Below, piece by piece: positions 17,667 through 26,401 of a stretch of DNA of 64,000 bases. Numbering within the stretch: position 1 is the first letter of the stretch; the number at the start of each line of letters is the position of its first letter. Under the pieces are notes generated by a model. That model was given only the letters and a program-made list of their open reading frames with translations, was not told the origin of the DNA and searched no databases. The position numbers were made by a program, and so were the translations under genes. The stretch is from Burkholderiaceae bacterium (GTDB lineage Bacteria > Pseudomonadota > Gammaproteobacteria > Burkholderiales > Burkholderiaceae_B): NCBI GenBank assembly GCA_023653055.1, contig JAMNXR010000016.1, positions 1 to 64,000 of the forward strand. Reading direction: 5' to 3'.

Positions 17667-19034
17667 ATGCTGAATCCGAAAAACCTAGAGCTCCAACCCG
17701 GCAAGCTTCAAAAAGCGCCCGAAAATTTTTTATCGCGGGACTTTGCCTCTGCACTCACTGAGCAAGGCATGGACGATACGCGCCGAGGATTTTTGCGAAA
17801 TAGTTTTTTTGCTGCAATGGCGGCAGGTGTTGCTACCACGAGCCTTGCAACAGACGCTCGCGCCTCAGAGGGTGACCCAGCCATTTTGCAAAAGCAACCT
17901 TGGCAAACCACGCTTGGCCAACCTGTTGCCGCCAAGCCTTACGGCATGCCTTCAAAATACGAGGCGAACCTGCAACGCCGTGAATCCCCGGGGCTGACAC
18001 GTGTATCTGCCGCTTCGGTCGCCTTTACCCCGTTACAAGGACTGTTTGGCATGATCACGCCAAGCGGCCTGCACTTTGAGAGACACCATCAGGGTTGGGT
18101 TGACATTGACCCTGCGCAGCACCGCCTGATGATCAATGGTCTTGTGAAAAAAGACATGGTCTTCACAATGGAAGATCTGATGCGTCTGCCTTCCGTGTCG
18201 CGTATTCACTTTATTGAGTGTGGCGCCAACACGGGTATGGAGTGGGGCAACGTCGCAGTCCCCACCGTTCAGTACACACATGGCATGATTTCCTGTTGTG
18301 AGTTCACAGGTATCCCCTTGTCACTTTTACTTGACATGGTCGGCGCAGACTTCACCAAAGGTAAGTATGTATTGGCGGAAGGCGGTGATGGCTCAGGCAT
18401 GACACGCACGATTCCAATGGAACTCGCGCGCGATGACGTCATCGTCGCCTGGGCAATGAATGGGGAGATGTTGCGTCCTGAAAACGGCTATCCCTTGCGT
18501 CTGGTGGTTCCAGGTGTTCAGGGCGTGAGCTCTGTCAAATGGCTACGCCGGTTAGAAGTTGGCGATATGCCCTACGGAGCTAAGGACGAGACCATTCACT
18601 ACGTTGATCTGATGCCTGATGGAATGCATCGGCAATACACCACGATTCAAGAGTGTAAATCTGTCATCACGACCCCGTCAGGAGGTCAGCAGCTCCTCAC
18701 CACAGGTTTTTACAACATCAGCGGTATCGCCTGGTCGGGGCGCGGCAAAATTAAACGTGTCGATGTGTCTGTCGATGGTGGTCGCAACTGGCGTGAAGCA
18801 CGCATGGAATCTCCCATCCTGAGCAAAGCCCTGACTCGCTTTAACATCAACTGGGTGTGGGATGGTAAGCCGGCAATCTTGCAATCGCGCGCCATTGATG
18901 AAACAGGCTATGTACAACCCCCGATTCGCATGCTTAGAGAGGTGCGCGGCACGCGGTCCATTTATCACAACAATGCCATTCAATCTTGGAAAGTCGACAC
19001 AAATGGAGAGGTCAGCAATGTTCAAGTTGGTTAA
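17667..19034 (+). CDS. soxC: Sulfite dehydrogenase molybdenum subunit SoxC
   Basis: SoxC, with SoxD, oxidises the carrier-bound sulfane sulfur in the periplasmic Sox cycle. 455 residues: twin-arginine signal (DDTRRGFLRNSFFAAMAAG, starting about residue 36 after an unusually long N-region), a sulfite-oxidase-type molybdopterin domain with the Mo-ligand Cys in HFIECGANTGMEWG, and a C-terminal Mo-cofactor dimerisation domain (GIAWSGRGKIKRVDVSVDGG). Presence of soxCD predicts full oxidation of thiosulfate to sulfate without sulfur globules. It overlaps soxD by 17 bases. Confidence 0.94.
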   Translation: MLNPKNLELQPGKLQKAPENFLSRDFASALTEQGMDDTRRGFLRNSFFAAMAAGVATTSLATDARASEGDPAILQKQPWQTTLGQPVAAKPYGMPSKYEANLQRRESPGLTRVSAASVAFTPLQGLFGMITPSGLHFERHHQGWVDIDPAQHRLMINGLVKKDMVFTMEDLMRLPSVSRIHFIECGANTGMEWGNVAVPTVQYTHGMISCCEFTGIPLSLLLDMVGADFTKGKYVLAEGGDGSGMTRTIPMELARDDVIVAWAMNGEMLRPENGYPLRLVVPGVQGVSSVKWLRRLEVGDMPYGAKDETIHYVDLMPDGMHRQYTTIQECKSVITTPSGGQQLLTTGFYNISGIAWSGRGKIKRVDVSVDGGRNWREARMESPILSKALTRFNINWVWDGKPAILQSRAIDETGYVQPPIRMLREVRGTRSIYHNNAIQSWKVDTNGEVSNVQVG

Positions 19035-20127
19035 AACAATTACCAGCCTTGCTGCCCTCGCGTTGGCAAGCGGCTTAGTTCAAGCTCAAAATGTTGCCGA
19101 GTTTGCAGGTATTGGTCGTATCGCAAAACCTGCGGAAATCAAAGCCTGGGATATTGATGTTAGACCTGACTTCAAGGGTATACCTAAAGGGTCAGGCACA
19201 GCAGACCAAGGCCAACAGCTTTGGGATGCGCAGTGTGCGAGTTGCCATGGTACTTTTGGCGAGTCCAATGAAGTATTCACGCCTCTCGTGGGTGGAACGA
19301 CCGCAAAAGACATCGAAACGGGCCGTGTCGCTTCGCTCACATCACCGAATCAACCTCAGCGCACCACATTGATGAAAGTCCCGACAGTTTCCACACTGTA
19401 TGACTACATCTATCGTGCGATGCCTTGGAATGCGCCCCGGTCATTATCTGCAGATGATACCTATGCCTTGGTCGCCTATATGTTGGCAATGGGAGAAATC
19501 GTACCGGAAGACTTTACCCTCAGTGACAAAAACATCGCCGAGGTACAAAAGCGCATGCCTAACCGTAACGGTATGACAGACAAACACGGCATGTGGACAA
19601 TCGCCGGCACGCCTGATGTCAAAGCAACGGCGTGCATGACAAATTGCTCGACCGAAGTAAAAATCACTTCGACCCTTCCTGATTTCGCACGCAATGCACA
19701 CAACAACTTGGCAGAACAAGATCGTACGTTCGGACCTTACCGCGGGTCTGACTCGACAAAGCCACCTCTCAAAGCACTTCCAGGCGCCAACTTTGTTGCT
19801 AGCGCAACAACAGTGAAAACTGCTGCTGCCGCCAATCAGGCATCCCCAGCTCAGCCTGCTACTGCGAATGCAGACTCGGCGGCATTACAACAAGCTTTCA
19901 CAAAGAACAACTGTGCCGCTTGCCACGCCCCTGCAGCAAAAGGTGTTGGTCCATCCAATGCAGATATCGCCAAAAAATATAAAGGCCAAGATGTACTTGC
20001 CAAGCTGAGTGCAAAAGTTAAAAATGGGGGTTCAGGTGCTTGGGGTGCAATTCCCATGCCCCCTCACCCTCAAGTTCCAGATGCTGAAATCAATCGTCTG
20101 GTGCAGTGGATGTTAACGGGCTCTTAA
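19018..20127 (+). CDS. soxD: Sulfur dehydrogenase cytochrome subunit SoxD
   Basis: Diheme cytochrome c subunit of the Sox(CD)2 sulfur dehydrogenase. 369 residues from ATG 19018: Sec signal (MFKLVKTITSLAALALASG ending near VQA), first heme motif CASCH at residues 73-77, second CAACH at about 299-303, joined by a long Ala/Pro linker at about 265-285. An in-frame ATG at 19003 and a longer open frame from 18862 exist inside soxC; 19018 gives the normal signal peptide. The overlap with soxC implies coupled translation. Confidence 0.92.
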   Translation: MFKLVKTITSLAALALASGLVQAQNVAEFAGIGRIAKPAEIKAWDIDVRPDFKGIPKGSGTADQGQQLWDAQCASCHGTFGESNEVFTPLVGGTTAKDIETGRVASLTSPNQPQRTTLMKVPTVSTLYDYIYRAMPWNAPRSLSADDTYALVAYMLAMGEIVPEDFTLSDKNIAEVQKRMPNRNGMTDKHGMWTIAGTPDVKATACMTNCSTEVKITSTLPDFARNAHNNLAEQDRTFGPYRGSDSTKPPLKALPGANFVASATTVKTAAAANQASPAQPATANADSAALQQAFTKNNCAACHAPAAKGVGPSNADIAKKYKGQDVLAKLSAKVKNGGSGAWGAIPMPPHPQVPDAEINRLVQWMLTGS

Positions 20128-20193
20128 GCTCAATATCCAATATCAATTTAATAAAAAACATATTTTTATATTTCTATCCGCAAAGGAATCATG

Positions 20194-20646
20194 ATGAACG
20201 TACAACGACGCAGACTTCTGCAAATGACCGCACTGGTTGGCTTGATGGCTAGCGCAGGACTGATGACCGAAGCGGAAGCCGCGACTTGGAATAAAGCCGC
20301 CTTCGAAGCCAAAACTATGGACGATGTCATGAAAGTACTCGGTGGTGGTGCGCCACAAAAATCAGACGCGGTTATTTTGCGCGCACCTGACATCGCTGAA
20401 AACGGGGCCGTTGTGCCTGTTGGAGTTGAAACAGACTTGAAAGCAACTGAGATGGCCATCTTGGTTGAAAAAAATCCGAGCGCGATGGCAGCCATGTTTA
20501 TTGTGCCTGCCGGTGCCGAAGCCTTTGCTTCAACACGCGTGAAAATGGGACAAACTTCAAACGTATATGCCCTGGCGAAGGTCGATGGCAAATGGTTGAT
20601 GGCTTCGAAAGAAGTCAAGGTCACACTTGGTGGTTGTGGCGGTTAA
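20194..20646 (+). CDS. soxY: Sulfur carrier protein SoxY
   Basis: SoxY carries the sulfur compound covalently on a cysteine in a flexible C-terminal arm while the other Sox enzymes act on it. About 150 residues: twin-arginine-like signal (NVQRRRLLQMTALVGLMASAG), an immunoglobulin-like carrier domain, and the hallmark C-terminal GGCGG with the carrier Cys second-last but two. ATGs at 20191 and 20194 compete; AGGA at 20184-20187 favours 20194. soxZ follows. Confidence 0.95.
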   Translation: MNVQRRRLLQMTALVGLMASAGLMTEAEAATWNKAAFEAKTMDDVMKVLGGGAPQKSDAVILRAPDIAENGAVVPVGVETDLKATEMAILVEKNPSAMAAMFIVPAGAEAFASTRVKMGQTSNVYALAKVDGKWLMASKEVKVTLGGCGG

Positions 20647-20733
20647 ACCCGTACACATCCCACTCAGACACTCCATCCTCATTGAAATCAATTCGCCCGA
20701 TCTGGGCACAGAAATAGTCTAGGAGAATTAATC

Positions 20734-21048
20734 ATGGCAAGTCCAATGCGCATCCGTGCAACAGAAAAAGATGGCGTTGTTGACGTCCGTGTTCTGATGA
20801 AGCACGACATGGAGACAGGTCAACGCAAAAATCCAGAAGGTAAAGTCATTCCTGCTTGGTTCATTTCGACCGTCGAAGCAAAAGTGGGTGATAAAGTTGT
20901 ATACAGCGCTCAATTTGGCCCCGCGGTTTCAAAAGATCCCTTCCTGCATTTCAAACTCAAAGGTGCCGCTAAAAAAGGCGATGCGATGAGTGTCACATGG
21001 GTCGATAACAAGGGTGAAACCCGTACCGACAAAACCGATATCAAATAA
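20734..21048 (+). CDS. soxZ: Sulfur oxidation carrier partner SoxZ
   Basis: SoxZ forms the heterodimer with SoxY. 104 residues, no signal peptide, exported in partnership with SoxY by the Tat route in known systems. Family stretches: SPMRIRATEKDGVVDVRVLMKHDMETGQRKN and PFLHFKLKGAAKKGDAMSVTW. A TAGGAG ribosome site precedes the ATG. The 87-base gap after soxY holds no visible terminator. Confidence 0.95.
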   Translation: MASPMRIRATEKDGVVDVRVLMKHDMETGQRKNPEGKVIPAWFISTVEAKVGDKVVYSAQFGPAVSKDPFLHFKLKGAAKKGDAMSVTWVDNKGETRTDKTDIK

Positions 21049-21117
21049 TAAATACGCTCACGCAGAGGATGACCTCAAGATTCAGCCTCTGCTTATAAGC
21101 GATACAGGAGACACCCC

Positions 21118-21918
21118 ATGAAACGGTATGTACTAACAGGGCTTTTAGCAAGCCTGATATGTTCGACATCGATTGTTTACGCTCAATCCGCGTCTGATCA
21201 ACTGGCTGAGTATCGCCGTATGCTTGCGGATGGCAATCCTTCTGAGCTTTACGAGGCTGAAGGTGAAGAGCTATGGGCCAAACCAGCAGGCCCTAAAAAT
21301 GCCAGCTTAGAAAAATGCGATTTAGGTCTGGGTCCAGGTGTCGTCAAAGGCGCCTCAGCTCAGCTGCCGCGCTACTTTAAAGATACCGATCGGGTTCAGG
21401 ATCTTGAGTCTCGCCTAATGACGTGTATGAGCACACTCCAAGGCATCCCTGAAGCGGACATCGTGAAAGGCTCCTTTGGAAAAGGAGTTCGCAAGAACCT
21501 CGAGGCCATTGTCGCTTACGTTGTCACTGAGTCGAAAGGGATGAAAGTTGATGTGGCCGTCAAGCATCCGAAAGAAAAAGAAATGCTCGCACTAGGCAAA
21601 AAGATTTTTTATCTTCAGGGCGGTCCAATGGACTTTTCTTGTGCCTCTTGCCACGCAGTCGATAATCAACGCATCCGCATGCAAGATCTGCCAAACTTGA
21701 CCACACAAAAGGGTGCGGCAGAAGGTTGGGGTAGCTGGCCTGCATATCGTGTTTCCAGTGGTACTTTTTGGACGATGCAACAACGTCTGAATGATTGCTA
21801 CCGTCAGCAACGCATGCCTTTCCCCATCTACGGCTCTGAAGCCACCATCGCACTTTCCGTCTTCATGGCGAATACTGCAAACGGTGGCACGATTCAGACA
21901 CCCGCGTTGAAGCGCTAA
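21118..21918 (+). CDS. soxA: L-cysteine S-thiosulfotransferase heme subunit SoxA
   Basis: SoxA, with SoxX, attaches thiosulfate to the SoxY cysteine. 266 residues: signal peptide (KRYVLTGLLASLICSTSIVYAQ), a single heme motif CASCH at residues 175-179, and the active-site cysteine heme ligand in NDCYRQQRMPFP at residue 227. The N-terminal half, which holds a second heme in some species, shows two isolated cysteines (KCDLG and LMTCMS) instead, the one-heme type with a structural disulfide. Start behind GGAGACACCCC. Confidence 0.94.
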   Translation: MKRYVLTGLLASLICSTSIVYAQSASDQLAEYRRMLADGNPSELYEAEGEELWAKPAGPKNASLEKCDLGLGPGVVKGASAQLPRYFKDTDRVQDLESRLMTCMSTLQGIPEADIVKGSFGKGVRKNLEAIVAYVVTESKGMKVDVAVKHPKEKEMLALGKKIFYLQGGPMDFSCASCHAVDNQRIRMQDLPNLTTQKGAAEGWGSWPAYRVSSGTFWTMQQRLNDCYRQQRMPFPIYGSEATIALSVFMANTANGGTIQTPALKR

Positions 21919-21935
21919 TTCGAGGGAGCACACAA

Positions 21936-22568
21936 ATGAAAACAATATTGACAAAACTCGGACTGAGCATCAGCGCTGGCTTACTGATTCTCAGCATCTC
22001 ACCCTCCAGCATTGCCCAGCAAGTCGATCCTGCTGTTCAAGCGGTGATGGAACGTAGTTTCCGCGAGCAAGGTATCGCAAAACTGGATCGTATCAAGCAA
22101 GATGAGTTCCAGGCTTTATGTTCCGACGAAAAGTTTCGGACAAGTGCTGAAGGGAAAAAGAAAGCAGAAGCTCTCCAAGCCGCCGCCCTCGCAGCCATCA
22201 AGCCTCCTTCGGATGGGAAGTATCTCGGCGACTGGAAAGCAGGTGAGAAAGTCGCACAAAGTGGCCGAGGCGCAACGTGGAGTGACACGCTGAAAACAGT
22301 GAACGGCGGTGGTTGTTACAACTGTCACCAAGTCACAAAAGAAGAAATCTCTTATGGCACCATTGGTCCTTCGCTTTTAGCCTACGGAAAAATACGTGGC
22401 AATAGTGAGCCCATTTTGGTTTACACCTGGAATCGAATCAACAACTCGAAAGCCTATAACGCTTGCAGCAACATGCCGCGCATGGCGCATTTCAATTTGT
22501 TGACTGAACAACAAATGAAAGACGTGATGGCACTTTTGCTGGATCCTGCCTCTCCCGTTAATAAGTAA
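21936..22568 (+). CDS. soxX: L-cysteine S-thiosulfotransferase cytochrome subunit SoxX
   Basis: Monoheme cytochrome c subunit of SoxXA. 210 residues, at the long end of the family: signal peptide (KTILTKLGLSISAGLLILSISPSSIAQ), an extra N-terminal helical part around residues 30-110, heme motif CYNCH starting at residue 127, and Met ligand candidates in ACSNMPRMAHF. In other species long SoxX forms carry an extra N-terminal segment compared with short ones. Seventeen bases follow soxA, with a GAGGGAG ribosome site. Confidence 0.92.
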   Translation: MKTILTKLGLSISAGLLILSISPSSIAQQVDPAVQAVMERSFREQGIAKLDRIKQDEFQALCSDEKFRTSAEGKKKAEALQAAALAAIKPPSDGKYLGDWKAGEKVAQSGRGATWSDTLKTVNGGGCYNCHQVTKEEISYGTIGPSLLAYGKIRGNSEPILVYTWNRINNSKAYNACSNMPRMAHFNLLTEQQMKDVMALLLDPASPVNK

Positions 22569-22606
22569 AAACAGTACGCAAGTATTACGCTACAAGGAAG
22601 CACAAA

Positions 22607-24331
22607 ATGGGTATGAGTCGTCGTGAATTTGTCCAGCTAATGGCGATCGCATCTGCTGCAGGTCTCTCGCTAGGGTCTGGAACAAGTCGTGCGCAAGCTG
22701 CAACGGCGTTGTATGACCTGCCAAAGTTCGGTAACGTACATCTGTTGCACTTTACCGATTGTCACGCACAACTCAAACCCATTTACTTTCGTGAGCCCAA
22801 TGTCAACTTAGGCTTTGACTCTCAGTTTGGCAAACCCCCTCACCTCGTGGGCGATGCGTTCCTGAAGTTTTATGGCATCAAACCTGGCACGCACGAAGCC
22901 CATGCGTTGACCTATCTCGACTTTGACAAAGCAGCATTGCAATACGGCAAAGTTGGAGGCTTCGCTCATTTAGCCACGCTGATCAAACAAGTCCGTACAA
23001 GTCGTCCTGGTGCGCTTCTGCTAGATGGAGGCGATACCTGGCAAGGCTCTGGCACCGCGCTTTGGACCAAAGGTCAGGACATGGTCGATGCCTGTCTCGC
23101 GCTTGGCGTAGACATCATGACTGCACACTGGGAAATGACGCTCGGCGAAGAGCGTGTAAAAGAAATCGTCGAAAAAGATTTCGCTGGCAAGATTAATTTT
23201 GTTGCACAAAACATCAAGACAACGGATTTTGAAGATCCTGTTTTTGATGCCTTTGTTATGCGTGAAATGAATGGAATCCCTGTCGCGATCATTGGTCAGG
23301 CCTTCCCCTATACGCCGATCGCCAATCCACGTTATCTCGTCGAGAATTGGTCCTTTGGCATCGACGAAGAGAACATGCAAAAAACGGTCAATCTTGCGCG
23401 CTCCAAAGGTGCTCAAGTCGTGGTCGTGCTTTCTCACAACGGGATGGATGTCGACCTCAAGATGGCGAGTCGCGTGCGCGGGATTGACGCCATTATGGGT
23501 GGCCACACCCACGATGGTGTCCCCGTTCCCGTTAAGGTGACGAATCCGGGCGGCGTGACGCTCGTCACCAATGCAGGCTCAAATAGCAAGTTCCTGGGTG
23601 TGCTTGACTTTGATGTCAAAAATGGCAAAGTATCTGACTTTAGATACCGCCTCTTGCCTGTTTTCGCAGATCTCATCCCTGCTGATAAGCCGATGGATGC
23701 GCTCATCACCAAGATTCGTGCGCCCTACGAAACCAAGCTTAATGAAAAGCTTGCGACCGCTGAGGGAACACTATATAGACGTGGCAATTTCAACGGCACC
23801 TTTGATCAACTGATTGTGGACGGCTTGATCAACATGAAAGGCGCCGAGATCGCCTTCTCTCCTGGCTTTAGATGGGGTACCTCTCTTTTGCCTGGGCAAG
23901 CGATCACCATGGAACACTTGCTCGATCAAACCGCGATCACCTATCCATACACCACGATGACGCCCATGAGCGGTGAAATGATCAAGACCGTACTGGAGGA
24001 CGTCGCAGATAACCTCTTTAACCCAGATCCCTATTATCAGCAGGGCGGTGACATGGTGCGTGTCGGTGGCATGCAATACACCATCGATCCTACCGCATCC
24101 GCCGGCAACCGGATTTCGGATATGCGTTTGGGCGACAAGATGATCGAAGCGTCGAAAACATACAAGGTTGCTGGCTGGGCGCCTGTCTCCGAAGCTGCAC
24201 GTGACGCTGGCGGCGAACCCATCTGGGATGTCATGGCGACTTATCTGCGACAAATTAAAACTGTTGCGGCAAAAGCACCTAATATGCCTGTTATTAAAGG
24301 CGCAACCAACAACCCAGGCATGGCTGGATAA
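22607..24331 (+). CDS. soxB: S-sulfosulfanyl-L-cysteine sulfohydrolase SoxB
   Basis: SoxB is a dimanganese hydrolase that releases sulfate from the SoxY-bound intermediate. 574 residues of the metallophosphoesterase/5'-nucleotidase superfamily: twin-arginine signal (MSRREFVQLMAIASAAGLSL), metal motifs LLHFTDCHAQLKP, LLLDGGDTWQGSG, AHWEMTLG and AIMGGHTHDGVP, then the C-terminal nucleotidase-like domain with FSPGFRWGTSLLPG. Normal length. The DsrE-like gene starts 3 bases after its stop. Confidence 0.95.
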   Translation: MGMSRREFVQLMAIASAAGLSLGSGTSRAQAATALYDLPKFGNVHLLHFTDCHAQLKPIYFREPNVNLGFDSQFGKPPHLVGDAFLKFYGIKPGTHEAHALTYLDFDKAALQYGKVGGFAHLATLIKQVRTSRPGALLLDGGDTWQGSGTALWTKGQDMVDACLALGVDIMTAHWEMTLGEERVKEIVEKDFAGKINFVAQNIKTTDFEDPVFDAFVMREMNGIPVAIIGQAFPYTPIANPRYLVENWSFGIDEENMQKTVNLARSKGAQVVVVLSHNGMDVDLKMASRVRGIDAIMGGHTHDGVPVPVKVTNPGGVTLVTNAGSNSKFLGVLDFDVKNGKVSDFRYRLLPVFADLIPADKPMDALITKIRAPYETKLNEKLATAEGTLYRRGNFNGTFDQLIVDGLINMKGAEIAFSPGFRWGTSLLPGQAITMEHLLDQTAITYPYTTMTPMSGEMIKTVLEDVADNLFNPDPYYQQGGDMVRVGGMQYTIDPTASAGNRISDMRLGDKMIEASKTYKVAGWAPVSEAARDAGGEPIWDVMATYLRQIKTVAAKAPNMPVIKGATNNPGMAG

Positions 24332-24334
24332 ATC

Positions 24335-24781
24335 ATGAAATCATTCATTTCTGCCTTATGCCTCAGCCTGAGTTTAGGTGTTGCATCTTTACCCGTTGCG
24401 GCTCAGCAAGCGGCGCCTCAACAAGGCAACAAAGTTGTCTACCACGTCGATGATGCCGAAACACAAGGGCTCAAAGGCCTCAGAAATATTCGCAATCACC
24501 TTGATGTCGCCCCAAACACCAAAATTACGGTCGTAATGCACGCCAATGGTGTAGATCTCGTCATGGATGGCGCGCAGGACAAAAAATCTAAAGCAGAATA
24601 CGCCCCACTTGTCTCCGCACTCGTTTCACGTGGTGTGGTGTTTGAGGTGTGCGAGATCACACTCAAAAATAGAAACCTTAAAAAAGATCAGTTTGTACTT
24701 GAAGCAACGTTTACGCCCTCGGGGGTTGCTCGTCTAGCGGATCTTCAAGCGCAACAAAAGTTTGCTTACATCAAGCCATAA
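24335..24781 (+). CDS. Periplasmic DsrE/DsrF-like protein
   Basis: 148 residues: Sec signal peptide (KSFISALCLSLSLGVASLPVAAQQ), then a DsrE/F-like fold (KVVYHVDDAETQGLKGLRNI, ITVVMHANGVDLVM, LVSRGVVFEVCEITLKNRNL). DsrE family proteins handle sulfur as persulfides on conserved cysteines. Here the only Cys of the mature part is in EVCEITLKN, the position often conserved in exported family members. Starting 3 bases after soxB, it is surely in the sox operon; a sulfur-binding role is inferred. Confidence 0.82.
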   Translation: MKSFISALCLSLSLGVASLPVAAQQAAPQQGNKVVYHVDDAETQGLKGLRNIRNHLDVAPNTKITVVMHANGVDLVMDGAQDKKSKAEYAPLVSALVSRGVVFEVCEITLKNRNLKKDQFVLEATFTPSGVARLADLQAQQKFAYIKP

Positions 24782-24792
24782 CGTTGACTCCC

Positions 24793-25731
24793 ATGCTTAA
24801 GTCTTTGCGTCGCATCACGCTGATGCTGAGCTTGATGATGCTGAGCATGGCCAGTCACGCGACTGAACGCTTACTGACACTTGCTCCCGTCAGCAAGAAT
24901 ACTTATTACGCCGAAGGAACTTCAGCGCTTGGTTCACCGCTAAACAAAAATTTTATTTCAAATGCCGGCGTAGTGATTGGGCCGACGGGCGTCATCGTGA
25001 TTGATGCATTAGGCTCACCCGCTCTTGGCAAACAATTGATCGATGAAATTCGCAAGATCACAGATAAGCCAATTCAGTTTGTCATCGTGACGCATTATCA
25101 TGCCGACCATATTTATGGCCTCCAAAGCTTCATCGACATTGGCGCTACAGTTATCGCGCAAGAAAGCGCGAAAGAGTACTTGAGTTCAGATACGGCTCAA
25201 CTTCGTCTTCAAGCCTCGCGCACTGAACTTGCCCCTTGGGTAAACAACCAAACCCGTCTCGTTGCTCCATCAAGGTGGGTCAGCGAGGACGCGCGCTTAT
25301 CTTTATCGGGGCTCGATGTTGATATCATCAAAATGGGGCCGGCCCACACCCCAGATGATCTGGCGATATATTTTCCATCTGAGAGCGTTCTTTTCGCCGG
25401 TGATTTGGTCTTTCGTGGTCGCATTCCTTACGTTGGCAACGCAGACAGTCTTGGCTGGATTAAATCCTTAGATAAACTGCTGCGTCGGGATGCAAAGGTG
25501 ATTGTGCCAGGTCATGGGCCTGCATCAACATCCTCAACCGAAGATTTAAAGTTCACCCGAGACTACCTTGTATTTGTACGTCAAGCCATGGAGCAAGCCG
25601 CACGCGATCTCGAACCTTTCGATGAAGCGTATCTTGCAACAGACTGGTCTCGTTATGAAAAAGTCCCCCTTTTCAATGCGGCCAATCGCATGAATGCGTA
25701 CAACATTTATCTTTCTATTCAGAACGAGTAA
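24793..25731 (+). CDS. soxH: Periplasmic metallo-beta-lactamase-fold hydrolase, SoxH-like
   Basis: 312 residues: Sec signal (LKSLRRITLMLSLMMLSMASHA), MBL fold with metal motif VTHYHADHIYG near residue 100, later His in GPAHTPDDLAIYF, Asp in VLFAGDLVFRG and His in VIVPGHGPAS. SoxH proteins at the end of sox operons have this make-up; their reaction is unresolved and they are dispensable in the species tested. ATG 24793 is preferred over a TTG at 24784. It ends 5 bases before a convergent gene. Confidence 0.83.
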   Translation: MLKSLRRITLMLSLMMLSMASHATERLLTLAPVSKNTYYAEGTSALGSPLNKNFISNAGVVIGPTGVIVIDALGSPALGKQLIDEIRKITDKPIQFVIVTHYHADHIYGLQSFIDIGATVIAQESAKEYLSSDTAQLRLQASRTELAPWVNNQTRLVAPSRWVSEDARLSLSGLDVDIIKMGPAHTPDDLAIYFPSESVLFAGDLVFRGRIPYVGNADSLGWIKSLDKLLRRDAKVIVPGHGPASTSSTEDLKFTRDYLVFVRQAMEQAARDLEPFDEAYLATDWSRYEKVPLFNAANRMNAYNIYLSIQNE

Positions 25732-25736
25732 TACGC

Positions 25737-26246
25737 TTAATGGCGACCTAAGCGTGCCAGTTCATAAATATCTAAATCCACCATTTGTCCGACATCTTTT
25801 TGTATAACGCGTCCTGCTGGATCAATCACATAGAGTTCAGGAATGCCGCGGCGCTTACCAATCGCGCGATCTAGCTCTGGTGTCATCATCGCGACAGGAA
25901 AATTAATCTCATTTTTTTTCACGTATTGTTGAACCGTCTCGATATTTTTATCAACTGATAGACCAATCACCTGTAGTTTGCCGCCTTGTGTTCGTCGGAC
26001 GAGTTCTTTGAGATTGGTATTTTGACGGTGGCAGTATGGGCACCACGTTGCCCACACTTGAACCACCAAATATTTTCCCTTGAGCTCGGATGAAGAAATT
26101 GGCTGGCTGTCTATTGTCGAGAGATTATCAATCTTTAGATAATCCCCCACCCCAAGCGCATTCGCATGCGCCGAGAAAAAAAGACTCAACACGATAGAAG
26201 CGCTCAATATGCGGAAAAAGTTTATTACCGTCACGAGCAGTCTCAC
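25737..26246 (-). CDS. soxW: Periplasmic thioredoxin-like protein, SoxW/TlpA type
   Basis: About 169 residues: hydrophobic N-terminal signal or anchor (INFFRILSASIVLSLFFSAHANA) and a TlpA-like thioredoxin domain with active site WATWCPYCHRQ and cis-Pro region RRGIPELYVIDPAGR. SoxW in other clusters keeps carrier or cytochrome cysteines reduced. No SoxV/CcdA electron supplier is encoded nearby. The GTG at 26246 lies close behind GGAG, so the start may instead be the GTG at 26234. Convergent with soxH. Confidence 0.8.
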   Translation of the reverse strand: MRLLVTVINFFRILSASIVLSLFFSAHANALGVGDYLKIDNLSTIDSQPISSSELKGKYLVVQVWATWCPYCHRQNTNLKELVRRTQGGKLQVIGLSVDKNIETVQQYVKKNEINFPVAMMTPELDRAIGKRRGIPELYVIDPAGRVIQKDVGQMVDLDIYELARLGRH

Positions 26247-26401
26247 TCCAATGATTTTTCATAGATTAACTGATCTGTGCGCCGTGTTCTCTAAAGTTGA
26301 GGTTTCCATACCTTAACGAAGCGTCGTCTTCCGGTACGGCTTTGCCTAATTTTGTTAACATTCGGGTATCTACTAGTTAATCCCGCCCATCTGGAGTCAC
26401 C

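Noticed and set aside
23771-24253. 160-codon minus-strand frame opposite soxB, and a similar 163-codon one at 23021-23512
   Set aside because: Both lie fully within soxB and lack any family feature or ribosome site.
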